From Diplolepis rosae (lineage: Eukaryota > Arthropoda > Insecta > Hymenoptera > Diplolepididae): 64,000 bases of DNA. The DNA lies in the NCBI GenBank assembly GCA_030998225.1, contig JAPYXD010000698.1, positions 1,901,001 to 1,965,000 of the forward strand. The letters run 5' to 3'. Shown one piece after another: positions 56,001-64,000 of this stretch. The first letter of the stretch is position 1; every line of letters starts with the position of its first letter. Both the position numbers and the translations under genes were made by a program. Under the pieces are notes generated by a model. It saw only the letters and a program-made list of their open reading frames with translations, searched no databases and had not been told where the DNA came from.

Positions 56001-58464
56001 TCATCTAAACTTGCAAACATTTTTACAATCTGAATTTCAAATTCAAATGAATTCAGGGTAAATAAATTGGAATTCGAATTAGTGGATTTGTCAAATAAAA
56101 TGAACTTAAGGAGGTTCGACCGTGGCTAGGAAGTCCTTGGAAAACTTAATTAATTATGAAATTAAAAACTGTTTTACTTGTTGTTTAATACATATTCTGA
56201 GAGAAAAATGTTTAATTCACAGGGGGAAAAATTTTACTCTTTAAAAATTATCGGATTTTCAGGAATGGTGGCTCATTTTCTTCTTTTAAGATTTTTAGAA
56301 AACTCGACCATCTCAGATTTTTTACTTAACATCGCATTTTCTAACTGTTAATCAGAAATATTAAACATTTCAATAAGTTTTATAAACAAATGGCTGTAGT
56401 CAGAAAATGAGAAAATAATTTAAAAAGTTAAGACGGTGGAATCTTTTAAAATTGTTAAAAAAAGAAAATGAGCCATGATTCCTTAAAATCCAATCATTTT
56501 AAAAGAGTAAACTTGGAAAAAACTGCATTGAACTTTTACCTACAGTAATTGTTACTAAAAAAGACATTATTATATTTTAAATTTTTTTCCCAGTAACGCA
56601 ATCATTTTCCTCGAATATTATGTATTCAATAATAGCACTAACACTTTTTAAAGTTGTAAATAATTAAGTTTACTAAGGTCTTTTTAGTAACGGTCCAACT
56701 TCCTTAAGGGGATCCGCTACCTTTAAAATTTATATTTTTTGAGTTTAGACCTTCGATATATTTTTTTTACTTTTAGTACCTTTATTTAGAAATATTTTTG
56801 GGTTTTTAAAAATTCCACCACCTTGATGTATTTTTAAACTAAAAATTTTCAGTTTTTTGGGCATTTTTTTCCATTTTTTGACTTTGAATAACTTTTTGTG
56901 TTTTTTAACCAATTGTCATGATTTTTTTTATGTTGCTCTTTACAATGTGTAGCAACTTTTTGTGTATGGAAACAAAGGTAACATGACTGAAAGAACAGTT
57001 ACAGATAAAATAAAATTAATAGAAATATTCCAAAATATAAAAAAGAATTTTTTGTAGTTATTTCTTTAGCTAGAGTGACTTTCATACTCAAAAAGTCGCT
57101 ACACATCGTAAGGAACAAAATTAAGAAAGAATCATGACAATTGGTTAAAAAACAAAAAAGTTATTCAAAGTGAAAAATGTCAATAAAGTGCCCAAAAACT
57201 CAACATTTTTAGTTTAAAAATACATGAAAAACCTGGAATTTTCACAAAACTCCAAAATCTTTCTAAATAAAGGTACTGAACATAAAAAAATTCAGAGCCG
57301 CAACGAGGGCGAGGTGACTGGGGCGGAAGCCCCCCTCCCCCCGTGGGTGGGGGGGATATGGCTGGTAGATTTAAAAAAAATATATATATTTAAGCAATAT
57401 TATTACATTTTTTTCAAGTTCATTCTATTTATTATATATATATAGTACATTACATTATACATATATAGTATATATATATATACTAAAGTACTTTTGCCCA
57501 GGGCGTCAAAATTTCCCATTACGGCTCTGAAAAAATTATGTGGAAGATCTAAACTCAAGAAATAAAAATAAAAATGTTAAAGGTGAAGGTTCCCCTTAAG
57601 TGAATTCCAGATATGTTTGATTTAACTGTATCAAAAATAATTTAATTAATTAATTTACTAAGTTGCAGTGGTGATTAACTTGAATGAATCCTAGTAAATT
57701 CAAATGAAATCAGTGCATTCAAGTAAATTATTAATATTAAATATTGTTGGTGCTCATAGGGTCCAGAAAAAATGTAACTCAAGGTTTTATATTTTTAAAC
57801 GTTTCGATTCAGATTGTAGTCCTCAACAGTGAGAATTTTTTATTCCTCACATATGCAATTATTTTGAGTTTCCTCCTTTTGCATTTTTATAGCAATAAAT
57901 TCTCACTCATGAGGACTCCAATCTGAGTCGAAACGTTTGAAAATATGAAACCTCAACTTACATTTTTTCTGGACCCTAAAGCCAACTAAGAACATCAAGA
58001 ATATTTAATATTAATAATAAGGGTCGATATAAGTCCTGTTAATTATTAAATTATTAATATTGTATTGAAAATAATTTAAATCAGTTAAATTGAATAAATC
58101 TAAATTGAGAACCAATTCAATAAAATTGAACGAATTTGGATCTAATAAATCGACTAGATTCGAATGAATTTATGTGAATAATATAAATTTATAAAATTAA
58201 TAAAGTCTCTAAGGGTGTTTTTAATTTGATATTTTTTATTAATTCATTTGAATGTTATACCTGCGACGTAGGTCCGTCGAAAGTGGCGGTGCTCGCTTTG
58301 TTCGCGGCGTCCTCGGTTGCATGTTCGATATCGCGAGTTATTGTCGATGTTTCTGAAGATGGCGACCTAACACCGGTGAGAAATGGAGGTGCTGGTAACG
58401 GTGGAGGTTCAACGCTCCACGTTCGATGCTGGTTTACCGGCAAGCTGCTGCTCCCGGCACCCAT
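46964..58464 (-). CDS. Large coiled-coil protein, family not recognised (14 coding exons)
   Basis: Joining exons 58464-58261, 55462-55343, 52707-51733, 51216-50847, 50739-50369, 50290-49859, 49775-49602, 49522-49325, 49254-49003, 48925-48639, 48559-48448, 48372-48193, 48113-47121 and 47041-46964 gives one frame of 1581 residues with GT-AG junctions throughout. It starts MGAGSSSLP, which fits N-myristoylation. Residues 1-108 are Pro/Ser-rich, about 120-180 and 400-880 coiled coil, 949-1130 more coiled coil, 1130-1165 very acidic then RRRSRK, 1166-1530 Ser/Thr/Glu-rich and disordered with one helical segment (LKRLEEQADWLVKKMS) and PPGPPPMPDVLP near the end. Charged heptads and absence of catalytic motifs suggest a cytoplasmic scaffold, perhaps centrosomal or membrane-associated; that is inference. 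I do not recognise an orthologue. Confidence 0.88.
47121..48113 (-). CDS. Coiled-coil gene, exon 13 (disordered region)
   Basis: 331 codons in phase 0, from TVLEAEALNPLDQALTNVIQ to SPNPQE. Ser/Thr/Glu/Asn-rich, a helical segment LKRLEEQADWLVKKMSATSR and a proline cluster PPGPPPMPDVLP. The plus strand is also open in places but that is a shadow. Confidence 0.9.
48193..48372 (-). CDS. Coiled-coil gene, exon 12
   Basis: 60 codons, ENSRAPTPDTESEQHTDTEA onward, acidic and Ser/Thr-rich with TP sites. Acceptor TTTTAG, donor GAA|GTATGT. Confidence 0.88.
48448..48559 (-). CDS. Coiled-coil gene, exon 11
   Basis: It encodes an acidic run (GRDDESDEEVEDEDIEKRM) followed by a basic patch (GSRRRSRK). It begins with one base completing a Ser codon; donor AAAG|GTGACC. 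Confidence 0.88.
48639..48925 (-). CDS. Coiled-coil gene, exon 10
   Basis: 95 codons of coiled coil, EKRLSNVSDELTKTWSIVGR and onward with QQKRKMLQELKQELE. Acceptor TACTAG, donor AATAG|GTGAAT. Confidence 0.9.
49003..49254 (-). CDS. Coiled-coil gene, exon 9
   Basis: 84 codons in phase 0: a short Ser/Ala/Cys-rich stretch, then coiled coil (SKTYIRLKELILEKKHLEKE). Acceptor TTTTACAG, donor CAG|GTAAGG. Confidence 0.9.
49325..49522 (-). CDS. Coiled-coil gene, exon 8
   Basis: 66 codons in phase 0, including ALPKLLLDLIEQVEGGSKGG and an acidic tail KKEEDDLQEEN. Acceptor ATTATAG, donor AAG|GTTAAC. Confidence 0.88.
49602..49775 (-). CDS. Coiled-coil gene, exon 7
   Basis: 58 codons in phase 0, MNVQDAEISNLESQLGLAKA onward, ending DLDRLTQLLQ. 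Acceptor TTTTTTAG, donor CAA|GTACTA. Confidence 0.88.
49859..50290 (-). CDS. Coiled-coil gene, exon 6
   Basis: 144 codons of coiled coil in phase 0, starting ISEEVMNNIKFQLEKAQDLY and ending EEDLKKAEEK. Acceptor TGTTTCAG, donor AAG|GTTGAT. Confidence 0.9.
50369..50739 (-). CDS. Coiled-coil gene, exon 5
   Basis: It begins with two bases completing Gly and contains coiled coil (SSEMERLRKELDAEKVAHSE) and a CNRC pair. The acceptor AATGAAAG is weak in pyrimidines; donor AAAG|GTAAGT is strong. Frame agrees on both sides. Confidence 0.85.
50847..51216 (-). CDS. Coiled-coil gene, exon 4
   Basis: It encodes VSKREYKITEESLVERTEKL and a long coiled coil to NSSNP, leaving one base at CCTG|GTAAGT. Acceptor TGTTTTCAG. 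Confidence 0.9.
51266..51681. mobile_element. TA-flanked foldback MITE (GGGTCATTCCATTTCGGAT ends) in an intron
   Basis: The termini GGGTCATTCCATTTCGGAT and their inverse are bounded by TA on both sides. Arms share AAGTTCTACATT, ATACGTNTTTC and ACGGTGACATC-type segments inverted about a centre near 51470. The central segment AATCAATAAAATTTGCTAAT matches one at about 13730. Confidence 0.75.
51733..52707 (-). CDS. Coiled-coil gene, exon 3
   Basis: 325 codons in phase 0. It starts LAFSPEIVGWPSSGRIATEM, then a coiled coil (SHLAAATQQLASAQNVTLMH), a charged low-complexity middle with several Cys (about residues 245-260), and a terminal coiled coil. Acceptor ATTTCAG, donor GAG|GTATAG. Confidence 0.9.
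52804..53501. mobile_element. TTAA-flanked element (GGGNCACAACTAGTTTGA ends)
   Basis: Left end GGGTCACAACTAGTTTGA after TTAA (52800-52803); right end TCAAACTAGTTGTGCCCC before TTAA (53502-53505). That right TTAA is also the left target of the next element. No coding. Confidence 0.8.
53506..55144. mobile_element. TTAA-flanked long-inverted-repeat element
   Basis: Ends GGACATGGATCAACCAGTAC and GTACTGGTTGATCCATG, flanked by TTAA (53502-53505, 55145-55148). Inverted arms of several hundred bases share GACTTGAGCTTCAGTATCAA, GCGCGAAGCG and TCAGCTGTACTGG. The centre contains a minisatellite (54080-54540). About 1.64 kb, no transposase. Confidence 0.8.
54080..54540. repeat. Diverged tandem repeat, about 3 units of 140-170 bp
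   Basis: Each unit contains TCTACAAATT or TCTACAACTT, then a GACAT(T/A)NTTT..GATGTATATTTT phrase, then AAANAAATACTATTNAAAAT, then ATATGTGANATACGAAAA. Units start near 54080, 54232 and 54388. The unit is shared in reverse with about 25000-25165. Confidence 0.6.
55343..55462 (-). CDS. Coiled-coil gene, exon 2
   Basis: 40 codons in phase 0: NLDDTSESHSRAGSLKLLPK then RTFSLSMQTSSDKCGSLSKY. Acceptor GTACAG, donor TAC|GTGGCA (moderate). Ser-rich with basic residues, so possibly phosphorylated. Confidence 0.82.
56110..56703. mobile_element. TTAA-flanked element (GGANGTTNGACCGT ends)
   Basis: Left end GGAGGTTCGACCGTGGCTA after TTAA (56106-56109); right end ACGGTCCAACTTCC before TTAA (56704-56707), which also starts the next element. 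Inner segments ACTCGACC../ATTTTTAGAAAA and GAAAATGAGCC are inverted about a centre near 56380. Confidence 0.75.
56708..57595. mobile_element. TTAA-flanked GGATCC family element, copy 4
   Basis: Left end GGGGATCCGCTACC after TTAA (56704-56707), right end GGTGAAGGTTCCCC before TTAA (57596-57599). Arms are inverse to each other as in copy 2. It is interrupted by a hAT-like insertion at 57293-57529. Confidence 0.8.
57293..57529. mobile_element. hAT-like MITE with 8-bp target duplication
   Basis: Termini CAGAGCCG / CGGCTCTG and a perfect 8-bp duplication AAAAAATT on both sides (57285-57292, 57530-57537). Eight-base duplication with CAG..CTG ends identifies hAT. The host sequence is continuous when the insertion is removed (compare copy 2 near 5970-5985). 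The left part is very G/C-rich, the rest A/T repeats. Confidence 0.8.
57759..57976. mobile_element. TA-flanked foldback MITE (GGGTCCAGAAAAAATGTAA ends)
   Basis: GGGTCCAGAAAAAATGTAA and its inverse 218 bp apart, TA on both sides. Arms share GAAACGTTT and GAGTCCTCA-type segments in inverse order, so the whole is a hairpin. Confidence 0.75.
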
Positions 58465-58566
58465 CTTAATCTTAGCAATATACAACGCTGTCTCTTTCGA
58501 GCCGTTTTTATCAAAGTTCTTTTCCTTAATTCTCAAAATCCAATTTTTCTTTATCTTGATCGAAGA
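58261..58566 (-). CDS. Coiled-coil gene, exon 1 of the coding region (with 5' UTR)
   Basis: Acceptor GATTTTCAG ends just beyond 58566; coding starts at the ATG 58462-58464 (AAG at -3 to -1, G at +4, a good context). It encodes MGAGSSSLPVNQHRTWSVEP then a proline cluster and a Ser/Thr-rich stretch to GPTSQ, donor CAG|GTATAA. The frame is open without ATG upstream of this start, so the start is well supported. Gly2 and Ser6 fit N-myristoylation. Confidence 0.82.
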
Positions 58567-59414
58567 CTGAAAATCAAGACATTTTTTCCATTTTAAAAGT
58601 CATCATACAGTGTTGATATATATAGTTCTCAACTCATAAATAAACAGAACAATTTTTAATAATAATTAAATAAGTAAAATGGGCCTTGACAATTTTCTAT
58701 CTTCAGTGATATATTATGATAGTAAAATAAAGTAAATAGTAAAGATTGATAGGTACTAATGTTCCCGCTGAACAAAGAAAATAGTGACCGAAAAACGAGC
58801 ATCCCTCTTTAGACTAAGAACAGAGCTTGAACGAAAAGTTCTCAAAATAGCTTGATGCACGATTCGAAATACACAGTTTAGTATATTTATGCCAATGAGC
58901 CAGAAATAAAGAAGGAATATCGTTGCAGGGCAGAGGGTACCTAGTTGAAAAATAAGCGTTAACGACCTATCCACGTTCAAAGCTTTTCCTTAATTCAAGT
59001 ACAATGAACTGACTTTGAAACGAAGGCCAATAAGTTCAGCCTATTTATATTTATATAAAAACTTTATATTTTCGAACCAGATTACATGGAGATGTTTACG
59101 TAATAAGTATAATTATTTTTTTAAAAGGTTTCAAATGGTATTTAATTTATAATAATAATTGAAAGGGAGTAATTTTGAAGCAACCAACTAAATAACAATT
59201 TTAGATATGTGGTAGTTTTGTAAGTATTATTTTTCATCAGTTGTGAATATAAGCTTCTCTAACGTCAGATTATTGAAAAACAAAGATGAATACCACGTGA
59301 TGACGAGAATCAAACAAAAGGAAATTTTCTACAATGACAAATTTGAAGGTTTTGATAAAAGGACTTAAGGAAGTTGATGCAAAAACATATTAATTAATTA
59401 TTATAGTGACTCAC

Positions 59415-59490
59415 TTTAATTTTCAATGTGTCGCAAGATCACCAAAGCTTCACTCAACGTTCACAACGCTCAAGCACACGAGCACAAACT
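59415..59490 (-). promoter_or_regulatory. Probable first (non-coding) exon and initiator of the coiled-coil gene
   Basis: On the minus strand an initiator match TCAGTT (A at 59490) is followed by a GC-richer stretch and the strong donor AAA|GTGAGT (exon end 59415), which pairs with the acceptor at 58567. This gives a 5' UTR exon of about 76 bp. Upstream sequence to about 59570 is GC-rich relative to the flanks and has no TATA box. Confidence 0.55.
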
Positions 59491-59873
59491 GACTTCACTG
59501 GCTTTGAGCCAACTTTGCCCGTTTTCCGTTCCGTTCCACGTCTCAACATATCGCTACGTTATGTTCTAAGCCAACGCTAAAAATAAAACTTTGCTCAGAA
59601 TTGACCTCACCACTTTTCTATCTCGAGAAATCGAAATTGATGAATATACGACTAAAAAGCTCGGGGATCAATAGAAACTTGAGCTTGCAATTTCTTTTTT
59701 TACTTCTCGAAGTTTCCTTGCAAGAAGATGGTAAAGAAAAAGATGATGAATGCCCGCTTTAGCTTTGTCCTTTTTTCTTTAAATTAGAAAGTACTTTTCA
59801 GCAAAAAATTTATATTTACAAACATTATTTATTAATTTTAATATATAAAATGTAATTGTTCTAAATTTGGATA

Positions 59874-60126
59874 CACGGAAAAAAGTAGTTCAATAACGTT
59901 TATAGAACTGTACAAGAGTTGGGGATATAGGCATTTACGGAACAGAGTTCTGGAAAATTTACACAACTTTTTAGAAAAAAATGCGGTGCATTCAATCATT
60001 TTTCCTGAATGTTCCATATTTTATTTTGAAAACTTCTGTAAATTTCCCAAAACTCTGTTCCGTAAATGCCTGTATCCCCAACTCTTGAATAGTTCTATAA
60101 ACTTTATTGAACAAATTTTTTCCGTC
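59874..60126. mobile_element. TA-flanked foldback MITE (CACGGAAAAAA ends)
   Basis: Left arm CACGGAAAAAAGTAGTTCAA, right arm inverse; GAGTTGGGGATA and CATTTACGGAACAGAGTT occur in both orientations. 253 bp with TA flanks. Confidence 0.7.
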
Positions 60127-60660
60127 TACGTTCTCTATATTCAATAAATAAATATAAAATATTTTCAAACGATCGTATATGCACACAAAGAAACCTATTT
60201 TTAAACCAAAAATTTTGAGTTTTTTTTACATTTTTTGACTTTGAATAACTTTTTGTGTTTTTTAACCAATTGTCGTGAGTTTTTTTTATTTTACTCCTTA
60301 CAATGTGTAGCAACTTGTTGGGTATGGAAAATAAAGTAACATGACTGAAAGAACAGTTACAGATAAAATAAAATAAATAAAAATAAATAAAAATATTTTG
60401 TTGTTAGTTTTTTAGCTAGAGTGCTTTCCACACCCAAAATATTGATAATATAACAAATAATAAGTGGTCAAAATTCCAAAAGCCTGTGTCTAATACTCTA
60501 GATTTTATTAAAACATATGTTGCAAAAAACACGGAAAATCACAACTTGCGGAAAACGGTTAAGGGATTACGCCACCCCTGAGAGGCAAAAACGAAGTCCA
60601 ATTTGAGAATTTGACTATCGAAAATCGAAACAACCAGATAGTCATTGAATTTGTCACTGT

Positions 60661-60866
60661 CACTGAATGTTTTTGTTGCAGTTGGATAAAAATTGTGGCA
60701 GCTACAATGTCCACCGTTTGTATTCGGCATAGAAGAAAGAAATGTTTATGTTATAACGCTATCCTTGTCATGTGTTCCAAGTTTTTCTTCCATACCGAGT
60801 ACAAACGGTGGACTGGACATTGTAGCTGCCACAATTTTTATCCAACTGCAACAAAAAAATTCAGTG
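60661..60866. repeat. Long hairpin inside the element
   Basis: The arm CACTGAATGTTTTTGTTGCA through CCACCGTTTGTA (60661-60722) is repeated inverted as TACAAACGGTGG through TTCAGTG (60800-60866), with about 75 bp between. Pairing is nearly perfect. Confidence 0.8.
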
Positions 60867-61301
60867 ATCTTTTAAACATCAATGACTATCAGGTGACGTA
60901 GCGGTTTTTCAAAATTTTGATCTGCTGCTGCATAGTAAATTTTATTTGAAAAAATCCCTTTTTCTCGATGTTTTAATTTATTTATTAATTTATGTATAAA
61001 AATATATTTGCTGCCCTATTGAAAAACTTGACTTGAAAAACCATGTCAAAAACAACATGAAAAAAGTTGTCAAAAACGTGATAAAGAATGACGTAAAAAA
61101 TTACGTCAAAAACGACGTCAAAAAGAACATCAAAAACGTTGCCTATGAATTGGGACAGTTTTTGACGTCGTTTTTGACATCATTTTCGACATCGTTTTTA
61201 CTTCATTTTTTGACTCAATTTTTTATTATGCACTGATATATAGTTTTTATAAAGTTCAAATATTAAATAAAATAAGTTTAGAGTTAAAAGGTATGGAAGT
61301 A

Positions 61302-62039
61302 AAGGGTTTCCCAATAAGGGTGATATGTTTTGAAATTGAAAAAAAAACACTGAATATTCATTCGGAATTGATCGAAATCTTTTTTATTATATTGGATATT
61401 CTATGCCATTTATGATTTAAACAATATATCGGCCAAATGTCCCCCGAGACTTGAGCCAAAAATGCGCCTCATCAGAAAAGATGATTTTTTGATGAAAATT
61501 GGGATAATTTTCAATTGATTCCAGAGCCCAATCCGCGAACTCCCGACGCAAATGATGGTCATTAGGCTTCAGTTCTTGGGCCAGAATCATCTTATAGGGA
61601 TGCAGGCCAAGATCCAATCGCAAAATACGCCAGGTAGTCATCCTGGACAGGCTCAATTCCTGAGATCGGCGTGGCACGGACAATTCACGGTACGGCGGCT
61701 ATATTCTGTGTAGAACGTGCGGTACGCATACGATTTTTAGGCTTAGTATCCAATAGAGTAAATTCACTCTCCAACTTATCGATTATTCGACGAATTGAGA
61801 GCGCGGATGGAGCAGAATGACGACCATATTTTGCACGATATGCTCTTTGAACACCGACAAAACTTCTCGAATTTTGATAAAATAATTGGACAATTTCCAA
61901 ACGTTGTGGAAGCGTGAAACTACTCATGATTAAATGGCAAACCTTACTCATGACAACTGACAGCAGACGTCAAAAATTTCAGTTCAAATCAGCCCGATAG
62001 GGACATTCAAAATCATATCACCCCTATTGGGAAACCCTG
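61302..62039 (-). mobile_element. Tc1/mariner-superfamily element, internally deleted
   Basis: Inverted ends with AGGGTTTCCCAATA (then A/G GGGTGATATG) and perfect TA flanks (61300-61301, 62040-62041). On the minus strand 61951-61685 encodes a helix-turn-helix N-terminus (FTLPQRLEIVQLFYQNSRSF) of the type common at the start of insect Tc1-like transposases. In another frame 61683-61417 encodes LSLSRMTTWRILR and, further on, the first catalytic block FSDEAHFWL. The frame shift near 61684 and loss of the rest of the DDE domain make it non-functional. Confidence 0.85.
61417..61951 (-). pseudogene. Tc1/mariner transposase remnant
   Basis: Two open pieces of 88 codons each in different frames. The first has two helix-turn-helix-like segments; the second holds the linker and the first Asp of the DDE triad (SDEAHFWL). 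The second and third catalytic acids are absent because the element ends about 100 bp later. Sequence between the pieces is missing a few codons compared with relatives. Confidence 0.8.
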
Positions 62040-62888
62040 TATTTATTTTCCGCAATCACAAGTCTCCTTAATATTCCTTAATATTCTAGTTATAGTCATA
62101 ATAAATAGTATGTTCGTGCAAAAGTGGTAAAAATGTTTACGGTCTTGTTTGTATTTAAAAAAAAATTAGGTCAAAAATGAAGTCAGAAACGATGTCAAAA
62201 ACTGTCCCAATTAATGACAACGTTTTTGATGTTCTTTTTGACGTCGTTTTTGACGTAATTTTTTACGTCATTCCTTATCACGTTTTTAACGACTTTTTTC
62301 ATGTTGTTTTTGACATTATTTTTTAAGTCAAGTTTTTCAATAGGGTATTTTTGGAAACCATCACGACAGCTGATAAAGGATATATTTATCCCTTACAAAT
62401 TTTAGAACAATCGGATGAAAGTTGTAAAAGTTATTATGTACACAATTTTCAAAATCGTTATTTCTGGAAAAACGCATTTGAAGTTTCAGAACGCATATTT
62501 TCTATATATAAGCTATGTATTCGTACCTTATTGTCAATCTGTAATGCCAGCTCCGTACAGTTGACCTTCTAAGTTCTCTTGAAAATTTTTTTACATCTTT
62601 TGAAAATTTAGGAGTGGCGTAACCCCTTAATACTCACTATCAAAATTCCCCTGCTCCATACATGATTCCTTCTTCAGAAATTTTGTTACACTATTTTCCA
62701 TATAATTCAGAAATATTAGTAAATAAATAAAAAAACTATTTTCTGTAAAAAGCTAATTTTCGCTAAAAACGCGTTATTCGTAAATCGTAGTAACTTTTAA
62801 TTTTATTAATTTTTCCCAAAAAAAAAAAGTCAGATCACCCTGAAAATTTATACACATACTCAGAAAAGTATAGAGAACAATAAAAATA

Positions 62889-63016
62889 ATATTAATATTA
62901 TTGTAATAACTTGTGACGTATATTTTGCAACTTCACGTTACATTTTTAAAGTCTACCGAACTGTGATGCATTCTTTAACATTTGTTAGGTCACAAGATAT
63001 TACAATAATATTAAAT
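62889..63016. repeat. Foldback at the edge of the nested element
   Basis: AATATTATTGTAATAACTTGTGAC at left is the inverse of GTCACAAGATATTACAATAATATT at right (62890-62917 against about 62987-63014). Confidence 0.65.
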
Positions 63017-64000
63017 AATCTTTTCCTCCGTTTACTGGAGTTTGGGAATGATCGTATTGAAAATGTGTGAGCACCGGTAGTTTGTCTTTAACCAGAGCAT
63101 ATTCATGAAGTATTTTTAGTCATTTCTTCAAACAATTCGAGGAAACCCTTGGCGTTCGCAAAGATATTGTCAGTAAAACCCACGTCTCTATACGTACAAC
63201 TCTCGATTTTTAATCATTTTTCTTTATTTATTATTTAGCGAGAATTTGATTCACCTTTGAGTCAGCCACAATTTTCTTTGTTAGAAAGATTTGTCAGAAA
63301 TATTATTGGATCGAATTTTTGTATTTATTTGCACCCGAGAACACGCAAAAAAGCCATTCCAAGAGTGTGGACCTTTTTCACTGAGTTTGGCAATCGAAAA
63401 GTTGTTCAATTAAATTAAAGAATAATATATTCTTATAAAAACATTGATATCAAAAAATGTATTTATTCACACGCTGGAAAGAAGAAGTTGCAGCCTTTAC
63501 TGCATATTTAATTAATTTTTACAAGGGACAATGAAGAACAATATTATGTAAGGGAATAGGAAGTATTTTATTTGTTTTTTAAATAATTAACAATTTTATG
63601 TATTAAATCTTCATTTTCACAAAATGCTTTCCCTGTGCTTAAAGGCACATACATTATATGCATAATTCAGTCATATGTATAGTATTCACAAAATATTTGT
63701 TAAAAAGCCGCGTATAATAAAATTCGTACAAAATCATTTGTATAACAAAAACAGGAAATTACGTCTAACATGAATTCCTAAGCGCTTTCCACAGCGCAAG
63801 TCATGATCGTCTGATCGATTTCGTAAAAGTCTAAAATTACATACATATACGTCTCCTTGCGTTAATCTACTTGTCTACTTGTCTAATTATCGCTTCACTT
63901 ACATATACACTAACTATCTACAATCATTAAAAACTAATATTGGCCTTCATGAATTGTATTGAGGTGAATATAATTGTTTATCGATGTCGCAACCGTCGTC
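63017..64000. other. Right edge without recognised genes
   Basis: AT-rich intergenic sequence; no motif-bearing open frame, no element ends. Confidence 0.4.

Larger units (their letters stand above)
60563..62626. mobile_element. TTAA-flanked long-inverted-repeat element with nested Tc1/mariner
   Basis: Ends GGGATTACGCCACCCCT and GGAGTGGCGTAACCCC with TTAA on both sides (60559-60562, 62627-62630). Inner arms of about 200 bp (61014-61222 and 62168-62346) are inverse and are themselves made of short GACGTCAAAAAC-like repeats. A Tc1/mariner copy lies in the loop. Without it the element is about 1.3 kb. Confidence 0.8.
60193..62884. mobile_element. GGATCC family element, copy 5, both ends lost and interrupted
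   Basis: Left piece (60193-60558) and right piece (62631-62884) match the interior of copies 1 and 3 (TTGCGGAAAACGG; TACTCACTATCAAAA; AAAACGCGTTATTCGTAAAT). The gap is filled by the element at 60563-62626 inserted at TTAA. Confidence 0.65.

Noticed and set aside
58226..58570. Plus-strand ORF of 114 codons
   Set aside because: Antisense shadow of the first coding exon of the coiled-coil gene, whose splice sites and phase fit the minus strand.
61033..61236. ORF with repeated KNDVKN motif
   Set aside because: It is the translation of the short GACGTCAAAAAC repeats in the arm of the inverted-repeat element.
1..64000. CRISPR arrays, tRNA or rRNA genes, bacterial-type operons
   Set aside because: None seen. 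The short repeats are foldback transposons and microsatellites, and no cloverleaf-type sequence was recognised by eye; a tRNA scan could not be run.

Overview
This is an AT-rich, intron-rich and transposon-rich piece of an insect nuclear genome. The two host genes are spliced, the 5' exon of the second starts at an arthropod-type initiator, and the first encodes a CaMKII close to the fly protein. A hymenopteran such as a parasitoid wasp is possible, but the sequence does not settle the order.

Left part (1-38.2 kb, + strand): the 3' portion of the calcium/calmodulin-dependent protein kinase II gene. The kinase domain must lie upstream of base 1. Nine exons can be placed with consistent splice phases: one after the regulatory segment (6638-6727), four phase-1 cassettes for the variable linker (17447, 21831, 26916, 28932), and four exons of the hub (association) domain ending at the TAA at 38227-38229. 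Two alternative products can be read directly. A start codon at 35650, just upstream of the first hub exon and preceded by an in-frame stop, would make a 171-residue hub-only protein with a Cys-Cys N-terminus, resembling mammalian alphaKAP. Read-through of the donor at 29003 would give a kinase that ends before the hub (stop at 29117-29119).

The intron at the left edge holds an apparent endogenous viral element, a 486-codon intronless capsid-like ORF (1603-3063) with an in-frame stop just 5' of it. Directly after it comes a broken, internally deleted Penelope-like element (about 3195-4091).

Middle (38.2-46.7 kb): CaMKII 3' UTR and intergenic DNA with one foldback element, a possible solo LTR or core promoter near 41.7 kb and an (AT)n run.

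Right part (46.9-59.5 kb, - strand): a complete gene of 15 exons (14 coding) encoding a 1581-residue coiled-coil protein of unrecognised family that begins with a myristoylation-type sequence. Its introns are full of foldback elements. Beyond it (59.5-64 kb) is a nest of elements: an old TTAA-family element interrupted by a long-inverted-repeat element that itself carries a deleted Tc1/mariner copy.

Across the window at least a dozen non-autonomous elements are flanked by TTAA and begin GG (Kolobok-like by target and terminus), several head-to-tail and sharing one TTAA. Others are TA-flanked (Tc1/mariner, pogo-like) and one is hAT-like with an 8-bp target duplication. A GC-rich array of palindromic modules lies at 33.06-33.93 kb. 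No tRNA, rRNA or CRISPR array was seen.
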